DNA of 64,000 nucleotides from Echinometra lucunter (lineage: Eukaryota > Echinodermata > Echinoidea > Camarodonta > Echinometridae). The DNA lies in the NCBI GenBank assembly GCA_029962745.1, contig CM057156.1:28911791-28975790 (forward strand), in the 5' to 3' direction. Position numbers and translations under genes: made by a program. Each line of letters begins with the position of its first letter. Position 1 is the first letter of the stretch. Below, in pieces: positions 9,577-19,992 of the stretch. The notes under the pieces were generated by a model that ran no database searches, was not told the DNA's origin, and worked only from the letters and a program-made list of their open reading frames with translations.

Positions 9577-10985
9577 TAATCATCATTTGATAATGTATTT
9601 CAGTTTGAGATTGGAGAAAACGTCTTAAGAAAAAACAAAACCAGACAAAAATGTGTGAAAGTAAATGAGGATAATATTCAGAATATTTCGCACGATTCTT
9701 CGCCATGCTTTCTTTAAAGTAAGCCGGCGAGTGCTAAATAGGCAATTTGACACCACGGGCTATTGAGATGCTTGGAAAGGTGTGAGATAGAGAGGGATAA
9801 GTGAGAAATAAGAGGAGAAAAGCTTCTCTATTGAAGGGGGTTTGGATGCGAACAAAAGCACTGATACTATTGGAGACTGATATATAGAGAGAGTCAGTCA
9901 TTAAAACATGAATTGAAATGAATGATAGGTACAACCAAGAAATAGGAGATTATCGAGGCCCGAATGGTGCACTCGTTAAGCTAGGCAAACAATCAGACAA
10001 TATTAACATGAAATTAAAAATATGAACCGTTTGAGGAATGAGCAACCAAGAAATACAGATGATTCAATCTCGGCTAGTATGATGAAGGCAAATATAACAA
10101 AAATGATAAAAAAAAAAAAAACACCGTAAGCAAACCAATAAGCAAATCTCCATAAGAAAATGAATATTACAAACAATGAAAATGGATACATAACGAATAT
10201 TGTAATAATGGGGAAAATGGGAACTTGTCACGATATTGTCCAACAAATCCAAAATAGACTTATAGTTTTAATGCAACAAACATGACAAAGAGAACGGCTT
10301 TAATAGTGGGGGTCGTTCCACTGAAGGGGTACTGGTGCCATAAGAGGGTTGGGGGCTGGAAGGGGCTCTCCAAGATGGATGAAATGCGAGAAAAACAAGG
10401 ACACCGAGAGGGGGATGTTGTTGAAAAGACGAGAAAGTGACGTCAACTTTCCTTTTTTTATCTCTTTCTTTCTTTTTGTTTTCCTAAATAGGGGTGGGGG
10501 GGGGGAGTGGTGCACAGTCTCCGTGTAATCACGTACATAACTATCCTGACAGAGCGGTAGTCGTCAGAGTATGGTAGTTAAATCATTTTCGATTGAAGGG
10601 AAAAGATTGGTAGAAAGGTATAGAAAGAAGTATAAAATGAAAGTTAAAAAAAAAGATGGTAAGGACTCTTTTGATTTCTTTCACATCTACCGTAGATTTC
10701 AACAAGGGCACAGCTGGGCGAAACATTTTAATTTACACGAAATTATAAAAAAAAAGAGAAGGGTATTATTTTGTAAATCAAATATTGAACCAGATTAATG
10801 AATTCACAGGGATTACATCTAGAAGTTGGAACAAAGTGGACAAACCTGTTGAGACACAAGTTCAAACAAGAAGTAAAGGAAAGTGGAAGAAATAAATATA
10901 TACTCACACTTGCTTTTTTTTTCAAATTCACGTCCAAGTGTTCAAATCATCGAAGCGGCGTATCCGTCGTGGCATTCCAAGTCAG
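8881..10985. other. intergenic, simple repeats only
   Basis: It contains an (AT)n tract at about 9531-9570, an A run near 10109-10122 and a G run near 10495-10506. I see no gene or mobile element. Confidence 0.5.
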
Positions 10986-11077
10986 AGAGAGAGAGAGAGA
11001 GAGACAGAGAGAGACAGAGAGACAGACAGAGAGATATAGAGAGAGAGATAGAGAGGGGAGGAAGAGAGAGAGAGAGA
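10986..11077 (+). repeat. (GA)n microsatellite with GACA and GATA variants
   Basis: GAGA dinucleotides are interrupted by GACA, GATA and GGGG. Confidence 0.92.
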
Positions 11078-11712
11078 TGACGGGCTATTTTCACTCACGT
11101 ATATTTCAATAAACTTGAATTGCGTCAACAGGTTTCGCCCGCGCTCAAATTTGCTTTTTCGGGTCCCCCGCGTTGAATCAGTTTCTTACCCCTTTCCCCT
11201 TTGTATGCTCTAAGCACCAATACAGTGGTTCGTTCAGCTCCGCTATATTTCCGTCAGCAAATGTTGACTCGTCAGTCTTGCTGAAGTGTTTGATCTGCTC
11301 TGAGCGTCTTTCTTGCTCTCCTTCACGTCAGTGGAAGGGGTTACCAGGGCACAGGCTTCCATTTTTTGGCCATCCATCTCCTCTATTGCGAGATGCGTCG
11401 AACGTGGGAAAAAAATAAGGGGGCGAATTTTGAACGACTGAATGTGCCTAATGAATACCTAATGAACTCGGCGATTATGCCTTTGTTATTTGCATGTGAA
11501 GCCTCGAAATCAATTAAGATATTGTTAGAAAATTGGAAGTATGTTTTAATCACACATGAAATTGAGTACATTTTACGATGTGTTTTCCTCTCCAGAAATG
11601 AACAACTACATGGGGACATGAATGGTTCATCATAAATCATAAATCATGAATCATAATCAGTTATATAGAGTGTAAGTAGAATGATTATTTTTTCATCCAG
11701 ATACCCTTTTTC
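11078..11712. other. intergenic, nothing recognised
   Basis: Short overlapping frames on both strands show no recognisable protein signature. Confidence 0.45.
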
Positions 11713-12257
11713 AAGGAAACCCAACCCTTCAAGTCAAGTAGTTTTTAAATTAAAGCTTCGGCAGAATAAAACAGATCAGCGAAAATTTGAACGAAATCGG
11801 ACACCGAACAACTGAATAAGAAAGTTATTATGCCTATAAGAAATTTTCTATTTTTTACGCTACCATAATTTGTGGACAACTCTCTGTATGTTTTGTACAC
11901 AGAATTTCACATCTTCTTTATTATCTCGAAGAACATATATTTTCATTGTCCTTATCCCAAATATGTTGTTGAGAAAACACTCCTACATTATATATCTTTA
12001 GTTTGGCTAAAGAAAATGTGCAAATTAAGTTAAATGAAAATGTTTAAATATGTGTGTACAAAACATGGTGAGAGTTCACAAAATGATGTCGTCAATAGCT
12101 ATGGAAGAGTAAAAAAAAAAAAAAAAAAACATCATGCAGAAAATTTCATATAGCAATAAATTTCATATTCCTGTCCGATTTCCTTCAAATTTTCACTGAT
12201 TTGTTTTATTCCGTATTGGTCTAAAAACTGCTTGGCTTGAGGGTGCTGGGTTTCCTT
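11713..12257. mobile_element. long inverted-repeat element with AAGGAAACCCA termini
   Basis: The left end AAGGAAACCCAACCCTTCAA matches the reverse complement of the right end, AAGGAAACCCAGCACCCTCA. Homology continues through GAATAAAACAGATCAG, GAAAATTTGAACGAAATCGG and GTTTTGTACACA, so the diverged arms are about 190 bp. The spacer is about 150 bp of AT-rich DNA, and the right arm carries an A run of about 19. There is no coding capacity, so it is a non-autonomous DNA transposon relic. Confidence 0.82.
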
Positions 12258-12897
12258 AATTTGCATTTATTATCTATATGATCTACTGCGGCATAGATTT
12301 AGCCCATAACCATCATAACTTCCTTCCAAGAAAAGGTCAATAAACTCTTCTCATAAGAAAATTATCATAAACTGGTGTGAGAATCTATAAGCAAAAATCA
12401 TTTCAGTCTGAAAGTTCATTATTTTGTCCCCATTATATACATCTGGTAATCGAGGGATCAAGGGTTATCGAGCAATTTATGATATAGTATGGGCACGGTA
12501 AATGTTTTGGTGTCTTTATTCAATCTTTTTGACATTATGTTGTGAAAAATAAGTATCAGGTGCATGTCACTTAAAATTCATCACTTGGCTGTTGACGATA
12601 GTTTAGGAATAATGTTTCTAGAATTTCACCTAATAGACTCATGGTCTTGTAAGGTCTCGAAACGAGAATCATGAAACATTCGATTGGTTGGGGGTTTTTT
12701 CGCGAAAGAAAGGCCATGTTCTTTCAGCGGGCATTAATTCTCATTCTCATCTTTCTCATTATCGATTAAATCATTGTATTGCACTCCTGAAACAAATCCA
12801 ATCCAAATCACTGGATTTAGAGTAGATAACAAGCTGGAGAAAGAGATGGGGAAGCTGGTGATACGATGTGTAACAGAATAGCGTAACCACGCCCTGT
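12258..12897. other. intergenic upstream of GAS1-like locus
   Basis: AT-rich to about 12880, then GC content rises towards the promoter-like region. No gene is seen. Confidence 0.5.
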
Positions 12898-12913
12898 GGT
12901 ATCCATAGTAACC
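12898..12913 (-). promoter_or_regulatory. imperfect RFX X-box
   Basis: GGTATCCATAGTAACC reads on the other strand as GGTTACTATGGATACC. One half (AGTAAC) fits RGYAAC exactly and the other has one mismatch to GTNRCC. It lies in the GC-richer block about 0.95 kb upstream of the proposed GAS1-like start codon. Confidence 0.35.
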
Positions 12914-13058
12914 GCCACTTACCGGCGGGCCACTAACCCGCACTGATTTCGCTCTCCATTCGAGTGGATAACCGTCTGACGGGGCTCGCAGCGATAATGC
13001 GATGGGCATTCTCGATTGTGACGTGTCGATAAAAGTCTGCCTCCATCCGAGGTGATGC

Positions 13059-13061
<3 letters not shown>

Positions 13062-13098
<37 letters not shown>

Positions 13099-13122
13099 GG
13101 GGAGAGAGAGAGAGAGAGAGAG
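13062..13122 (+). repeat. (GA)n microsatellite
   Basis: Almost uninterrupted GA dinucleotides between the X-box-like site and the CCAAT/GC-box cluster. Confidence 0.92.
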
Positions 13123-13189
13123 GAGGATAGGTGAATGAAAGTACCCGGGATGATGCTCTGGCAGTGCGAAACCAGTGGCGGAGGATGAC

Positions 13190-13361
13190 ACGGGTGCGGG
13201 CGGTGGGCCAATCAAATACCATCACCAGCATCCCGCGGAAAAAAAAAAGATTATTAACTGCACCGCATCCATGGAGACGTAAAGGCATCTTCCGCAGTTC
13301 GCTTTCAATTCGACTCAAGCCGAGTCATCTCACCAACGTCTGCTCGGTACCAGTGAGCACG
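13190..13361 (+). promoter_or_regulatory. promoter-like cluster and probable 5'UTR exon of the GAS1-like gene
   Basis: GGGCGG and CCAAT (in GGGCCAATCAAAT) lie within about 20 bases near 13198-13212. A GC-richer stretch then ends at a good donor, G|GTGAGT, at 13362. An acceptor (TCGTGCAG) at 13838 would join it to an exon whose first ATGs (13855, 13858) start a clear signal peptide. The intron would be 13362-13838. Promoter and exon boundaries are inferred. Confidence 0.4.
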
Positions 13362-13854
13362 GTGAGTGGAGCAACAGGAGAAGGAGGATGAGGATGACAT
13401 GGATGAGGAGTATTTGGGAACGAGACACTGCTCTGAAGAGGGCAGATGGTGATAGAACCCTGTCTGGAACAAGTGGTTCATCCTTAGGAATCATCTGATT
13501 GGATCTTAGTTTTGAGCGTGCTTTACATCATACCTTAACCATTAACGGAACTTTGTCTACCGTCCTATGCATTGCCAATCAGAATTTAATCAACATTGCA
13601 CTTATTGTTTGGAATTTTATTTTCTCTTTGTGGATGCACTACGCTTAAATATACACTGAACAAACACTTCATATGTAAAAGTCCTTTTAAGAGCCAGCAA
13701 ACGAACGGTATTTCATTTTGTCTGTTTTCTTGCTTGCACAATGTCTTCGAATCTTCATAACATGAGAAACTTGGGAAGCGAGGTTACCAAGGCTTGGTAC
13801 ATGACATTGTATGCCTGTAAACCATCTCCATCGTGCAGGCGGTATCAAACTTCC

Positions 13855-14787
13855 ATGATGGGGAGATATTGTTTAAGTCTTTTTGCTTTTACAACTTGGC
13901 TGAGTCTGACTTGGTCTTTCGGCGAAGCAAATGCGCCGACATGTCAGTCATTGACCCAGGCTTGCCAGGATTATGGATTAGATTGTCAGCAAAGACTCCC
14001 ACACTGTTTAATGCAGATCCAAATGCATTGTGGAGCTCTCCTGAATGATCCTCAACAACCGTGTTCGAGTGCATGTGACACAGCCTTGCAATGTATGGTG
14101 GTTCTGCCCGTGTCGGGATGGTTCACCTGCGACTGCACTGGTATGATGTTCTTCAACACAAGGGAAAGCCAGTGCATGGATATACAGAACAATCTAGTGA
14201 CATGTTCAAACTACCCAACGCCAGTGGCTTCGACGGCGAACAGCATCACAGTGGCCAGGACGCCGGGGCATCTTACATCTCATCCGACAATATCCACGTG
14301 CTCAGACGCCAAGACTGTTTGTGATGGGGTAGCCTCGTGTCAAGCCGCTCTCAGGAATGTATTTTCAGTTTGCGATGTTTCCGCATCGGCGATCGAAGCC
14401 GACGACGATGACGTGTGTAGCATGATGTGTGTGAAAGCCATGAGTAAACTCGAGGAGCAACAAACTGAGGCTTTCCAATTATGGAGATGTGATTGCCTGG
14501 ATGAAAGCGGTACGGTGAGAGGGGATTCCCCCATGTCTCTTCCATGGTGTTATATCTTCAGTGACTCCTTCCTGGAGAAGTGCGAAGCGACAGAGGAACG
14601 GCACGTCACCTATGGACCTCTTTCATCTCCCAAAGATTCTAATAGGGCTGATCGTCAAGTTTGGGACGAGGATCCTGTCGGGAACGGGATTCCAAGCCCT
14701 AGACTCAGCTCACCTCCAAGATGGGTACACTTGGTAACGATCAGTGTTGTAGCCATCATTCTGAACACAAACCAACGTAACATGTAA
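13855..14787 (+). CDS. GAS1/GFR-alpha-like cysteine-rich secreted protein
   Basis: From Met 13855 (310 residues) the protein starts MMGRYCLSLFAFTTWLSLTW, a good signal peptide. Two cysteine-rich domains follow, about residues 30-117 (12 Cys) and 149-243 (10 Cys). Domain 2 opens C-x6-C-x5-C-x10-C and contains LWRCDC; domain 1 opens C-x6-C-x6-C and contains FTCDC. This spacing is typical of the GDNF-receptor/GAS1 family: GPI-anchored co-receptors for GDNF-type ligands or, for GAS1, Hedgehog. A Pro/Ser-rich stalk precedes a hydrophobic C-terminus (VHLVTISVVAIIL) that could be a GPI signal, although NTNQRNM follows it. Both domains lie in one exon, as in vertebrate GAS1. The frame is open from an earlier ATG at 13741, adding 38 residues before the signal peptide. 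The stop TAA overlaps a perfect donor (GTAAGT at 14784), so read-on splicing is possible. Confidence 0.75.
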   Translation: MMGRYCLSLFAFTTWLSLTWSFGEANAPTCQSLTQACQDYGLDCQQRLPHCLMQIQMHCGALLNDPQQPCSSACDTALQCMVVLPVSGWFTCDCTGMMFFNTRESQCMDIQNNLVTCSNYPTPVASTANSITVARTPGHLTSHPTISTCSDAKTVCDGVASCQAALRNVFSVCDVSASAIEADDDDVCSMMCVKAMSKLEEQQTEAFQLWRCDCLDESGTVRGDSPMSLPWCYIFSDSFLEKCEATEERHVTYGPLSSPKDSNRADRQVWDEDPVGNGIPSPRLSSPPRWVHLVTISVVAIILNTNQRNM

Positions 14788-14976
14788 GTTTGTCGTACAT
14801 TTTCAGGCAAGAAAGTTTTTTTTTTCACTTTTCATAAAGATTTTTATCAAGACATTATATCACAGATGATTTATTTTTTGTCTTTATAGAAAATCGAATT
14901 AAGCTTGGTGTTATGCATTACCTCAGAATAATTTTTGGAACTCAGAGAAAATATATACTTAGCATACTGAGCATCA

Positions 14977-14982
14977 AATAAA
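14977..14982 (+). terminator. polyadenylation signal AATAAA of the GAS1-like gene
   Basis: AATAAA lies 190 bases after the stop at 14787, inside an AT-rich 3' flank. It supports use of that stop and a short 3'UTR. Confidence 0.55.
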
Positions 14983-16960
14983 ATTCTTTATTGGATAAAA
15001 AAAATATCAAGATCATCATTATGGGTTAAAAATACTAAGTTTATTTTCAAATACTTGAAAATCAAATTAAGAGAGAGATTAACGTTTCAAATTGAAAAGG
15101 AGAAATTTTATATCTCCACATTCTTTCTAAAAGCTTGCATATGATTCTTATCACAACGACATGACTGTGTTTTCTTTGCATTTGAATCACAGCTAATAAG
15201 TTTGGAAGAACATTTAATCTGTTATCGATCAGAGCCCGATATTATAAATATCAATATCAATCAGAAACTGAGAAGAAAGAAAATGGCACCAGGAAGGCTT
15301 TCCCGTTCTCTTGATATCTCTCTCCATGTTGTTTAAGACACACATACATACATACATACATACATACAAGTAATAATATAAAAATACGTGATGTCTGTTA
15401 ATTCGGTCATGTGCAAAATCAAATACTGCTCAAGGTAATTTCGTAACGATTTTTTTTTTTCTTTTTACAATAGCGGAACTGCATATAAAGTGCGTTGTCC
15501 TCTATTTTTAATCTCTGCGCCAAGCCCAAATAGTTGGCTTTCTGTCTTCTGTGGGACATACGCATCATAGCAGGTTTAATGACAATTTTGCAATCCATTA
15601 GACAATAAGTTCAGGCCGATAATTTATGCAGACGGAGTTCATAATGAAGTGATAAAATATGGCGTTTGTGCGTGCACTACGCTATCAAAGACTTCATGTG
15701 TCAATGTGCCATTTCAGTACCAATACACAAAGCAATGGAGCTACTTTCAAATGGCAATGAAAGTACATTATCGTGTCCCATTTTGCATGAATTTCATTAG
15801 TCTGATAAAACTACTATCACTATATGCTCTATAATCTCCAGTAAATTGTGTCCCGCTTTTATTTTTTTGAAAATAGAAACATTGTTGAAATTGAAATAAA
15901 TGAGAAAATTGATATCCATTCATATTTTTAAAAAAAATTATATTTTAAACGATTTTAGTAAATTTATGAAGAAATGTTAATGAAGTGAATGCAACGAAAT
16001 GTACATAAATCTTAATTTTTTTTCTTTGTTGTGTTTATTTTTATCTACAAACGGGACCATCTTTAACATTAGTCGTTTTTAAAGTACATTCATATACAGT
16101 GGATATTAGTGACATTATAAAACTTGTCTTATAATGAAAATATATAAATATGTTATGATTTTCACGTTTTTTTGATAGTCTCCATCACACGATGGAGAAT
16201 ATATATGGATTCAAAGAATTATCGATATCTTTCTGCGTGTTACATTTTGCCTTTGTATTACCAGCAAAGATTCTGTTCTACTCGAAAAGTATGTTGAATA
16301 TTTAGAAACTGTATTATTGTATCTTGTTTCAAATAACTTAGAATGTATGTACATACAATTCATTATTGTCTATATCGAGTTTATGTCAACAGCGTCATCA
16401 AATATTATTAACTTTATATCATGAAAAATAATTGTCTATGAACTTGATCGAATTTTAAGAAGAATAACGGTGTATCTATATTTAAGGAAAATACTGCCAT
16501 GACCATTGTCTATAGGCGAATTTTGATTATCTTAACTCTAATTTCAATGCACGGACTAAAAGAAGCCGCGCAAATGAAATATGTTTTTAAAATGATTGTG
16601 TTAGAGATAAATCAATAATTAAAACTATCAGGGGTAACAGATGTTTTCTAAGTTAAATTTCACGCTTTAACCACCGGATTCTACCAATTTGAATAGAAAT
16701 GACATTCCTTTAAGCTGTCATTCCTTGGCCTTTTAAAACTTTGATTTGGCGCCTCATTTTTAGAGTAAAGAATTTAGTATATTATATAAAATACTTTAAA
16801 AACATTTTTCATGCGTTTTCAGGAAAATTAAGCCTAAATCTATATCTGGATGTGCAGTAAGCTTATATGATATATATTGACTACTCTCTCTTCTCCTACT
16901 TTGACCTCTTGCTTCCTTTCCTGCTGTTCTTCTCCTTCCTCCTCTTCCCCTCCTCCTCCA
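14983..16960. other. AT-rich intergenic DNA
   Basis: It contains an (ACAT)n tract at about 15342-15369. Only short frames are present, and I see no gene or element. Confidence 0.5.
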
Positions 16961-16964
16961 CTGC

Positions 16965-17218
16965 CTTCTACTACTACCACATGACTACGATGACGACGAC
17001 GACGACGACTACTTCTATACTTGTACTACCTAGTACTTCTTACCACTACTACATCTACTCCTATTACTTGCTGCTACTACTGCTGACTACTGCTACTACT
17101 ACCACCACTACCACTACTACCATGCCTGCAACAACAACAACAACATCATCAACAACAACAACTACTACTACTACTTCTGCTACTAATGCTGCTACTGCTG
17201 ATGCTGCTACTGCTGCTG

Positions 17219-17269
<51 letters not shown>

Positions 17270-17367
17270 TTACTGCTACTACTGCTACTATTACCACTGA
17301 TACCACTGATACTACTGCTACTACTATTACCACTGATACTACTGCTACTACTACTACTACTACTGGT
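16965..17367 (+). repeat. (ACT/GAC)n trinucleotide array
   Basis: Imperfect ACT triplets with GAC, GCT, CAA and ATT variants run for about 400 bases. Poly-Thr and poly-Leu frames on + and poly-Val and poly-Ser frames on - are artefacts. Confidence 0.93.
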
Positions 17368-19029
17368 AGTACTTTCAGAACGTAAAATATACACATATTT
17401 TTGTAATATTTTCATAATGCTTGTTTCTTCAAGCAGGCATTTACAACTGACTCTAAGCGCAAACAGTTTGAACACCAACTAATGGAATTTCGTGATCTAC
17501 CTTGGTTTATAAGGGACCCCAGTGGCGTATCCAACATTGGTTATTGTTTTCTGAACTCATTCAAATACGCACACTGTATGTGAACCCCTGAAGGTTCATT
17601 CAGATACGCTGCGGTAAACCGCGGGGTTTTTAGTTTGTTTGTTTATTTGTTGTTTGTTTTTTATGTGTGTACGAATCAAATGGCAAGAGGGGATAAGTGA
17701 TACAACAAAAGACTTACCTTTGTGGATTAAATGAAACGAACATCTAACATTCTTAATAAGTTTATCGCTTCATAATGTGAACAGGCTTTAATCATCCTTC
17801 ATACAGGCTCTACAGTACAGTGATAAAGAGTGATACAAGTTGCTGAATGTGAACATAGCTTTGTACTCAGCGTTCCAGACAGATAATCACCTCTAATGTA
17901 GCTTTCATCGATATGTAATGTAATACATACATGATATGATAAATTGATCTGGCTAATGAGACGATATTACCTCGACAGAGTAGAGCTACCTAGTGGAAAG
18001 ATCTTTGTATACTCAATCAATCTTTTCCTTCCTCGTAATGCACTTGACACGAAAACATTGAACTTGGACATGGTCTCCGAGGTGAAGCCACGGTGGCATT
18101 ACTTCAAGTAATGGCATCGCCATCAGTATTGATCAAAGACAGAGAGGGGCATACCGGCATGCCGCAGAATAAATTAAATACAATGATAACTAGTGGGAAG
18201 CCGTGCACTTGAACTGCAGTACCCTCTGCCCATGGTATAGGGTTAATATACAAGTAAAGGATGAACCTTCATGCTAATGCCTTGAACACCTCGCGCCGAA
18301 CTCATAAGCAATTGGGATTGCACCGCGAGGCTCCAGTGATCGATTTAAGATTGCTTAAAGCTATCGATCACACGCCGTTTGCGGCCACCTGCCCGCCAAA
18401 AGTCCCTGCTAGTTCAAGTGGCTTGGCTAATAATGTACCCCCAGCCAAACTGTGACTGTATATACCTAGGGACAGAAGATGAAACTGTGGTTACCGACCC
18501 TATTCGACTATGAGTAGTGTGTTGGGTTCAATTATAGAGACAGAACGTGTTTACCGTGGTTAGTCAATTCCATTTGCGAATAATCATGTATGATGACAAC
18601 GTAGGTTGATTAATTTTCAAACTAATTCATCAAAGATTTATGATAGAAAATACAAAAAATTAACCTCCTAAAAATTATTCCATTTGCATCAAACTGATCT
18701 TTATTACTTTCTCATTTGATCGAAAGTAAAGTTTAATTTGTCCAATGGAAGTCAACAAAATACCACAGATATCATTTCGCTGTTAAAACATTATTAATTG
18801 ACATCACGATTTTCCCGAAGCATTTAAAGTCTCAAGGGAAAACGTAATGATGTTCACTTCAGATTTTTGAGTCGTGCAAGGAATCAGAGATGATCAATAT
18901 CACTTTTAAGTCTTTTTTATTTGCATTTAGGTTGCTCTGAAAGTCCTTTTAGAAGTTATTCTACTTTAAAATAGCAAAAGGTCCAACGGTGTGAAAAATA
19001 GTGTGGAATTACTAACTGTGAACGCAGTC
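17368..19029. other. intergenic; includes a compositionally complex patch at 18250-18440
   Basis: The patch at about 18250-18440 is GC-balanced and low in simple repeat, unlike its surroundings. It includes an interrupted palindrome TGATCGAT...ATCGATCA at 18337-18371. It could be a conserved noncoding element, but nothing shows that directly. No gene is seen. Confidence 0.35.
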
Positions 19030-19950
19030 TGTTGGCATGTTCTGTCCTATTACAGCATTCCGAAACGAAACTCCGATGTGTACACTGTAATTCTCTCTCT
19101 GGGCACGCACAGTGTCTCACATATTGTGGGATGGTTCTTACAATGTGTTTCGACGTAGGCCCCTATTCAAAACTGTGGAAGAGTTTCGGCCATTTTATTG
19201 TTGCAGTTGTGTTCGCTTTTCTATAGTCATATTGTCTCATTGCTGTGCAGTCAACACTTTGTTTTACTCTTTCTTAGGCAAACGTCTCTATTACAGTGTG
19301 TTTTGGACAGACACACTGACAATGTCAAAGTAGGCCTATTTCTATCCAATACATTTTCATACTGTGAACTTTGGGATCTCTCCCTCTCTCTGCACCAGCA
19401 GTATGTTACACATCATATAAACACTGTGTTTGGACTTAGCCAACACACTATCACTCGCTAACTAAATCACAGTGTGGTTTCTGCATACCTTGTGATTTTC
19501 TGTTGTGTTTTGACATAACGGCACTGTGCAAACATTTCAAATTCTATAGTTCAGTCACGTGAGGTGTATATTAGTTGTAATTATACTCTGTCCCAACAGT
19601 GTGGTAGACATAATATATAAACACTGTTTTGATACACCATGTTCTGTGGAACAGTGTCAACTCCTCCACGTAAGCACGGTGTGGTGTATCTGCATAGTTT
19701 ATGATTTCTGCTGGGCAGAATGATATCACACATTATGTATTCACTGTGTGTTGGCATGCATAAACAACGCCGTGGAAACGATTCAAATTCTTTATGTGAA
19801 CATTATGTGGTATACAGGCTGTAATCCTTGTTCCCACAGTGTGGTAGGCCTGTCTGTACATTATGAAGACACTCTTTTGACATAATTATCAAATGAAAAG
19901 GTTTCGAATACAATGTGCAATATTAGTGTGGGGTGCACACTTAATGAGAG
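19030..19950 (+). repeat. degenerate tandem array, unit about 122 bp
   Basis: Blocks recur in the same order: AACATTTCAAATTC / AACAGTGTCAACTCC / AACGATTCAAATTC / AAGGTTTCGAATAC at about 19531, 19651, 19777 and 19899, alternating with ACAGTGTGGTAG-like blocks at about 19605 and 19847 and an (A)ACACTGTGTTTTGAC-like block. The spacing is about 120-125 bases. Earlier diverged units reach back to about 19050. There are seven or eight units at low identity and no open frame. Confidence 0.7.
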
Positions 19951-19992
19951 TGTGTGGTGCACACTTAATAAGAGTGTGTGATGCTCTCTTTG
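19922..19992 (+). repeat. short tandem repeat of ~27-bp units
   Basis: Roughly three units built on GAGTGTGTGGTGCACAC plus TTAATAA lie at the right edge of the ~122-bp array. Confidence 0.65.

Noticed and set aside
19030..19992. CRISPR-like repeat-spacer array
   Set aside because: Units are ~122 bp and uniformly degenerate, without short identical repeats and unique spacers, and the DNA is eukaryotic.
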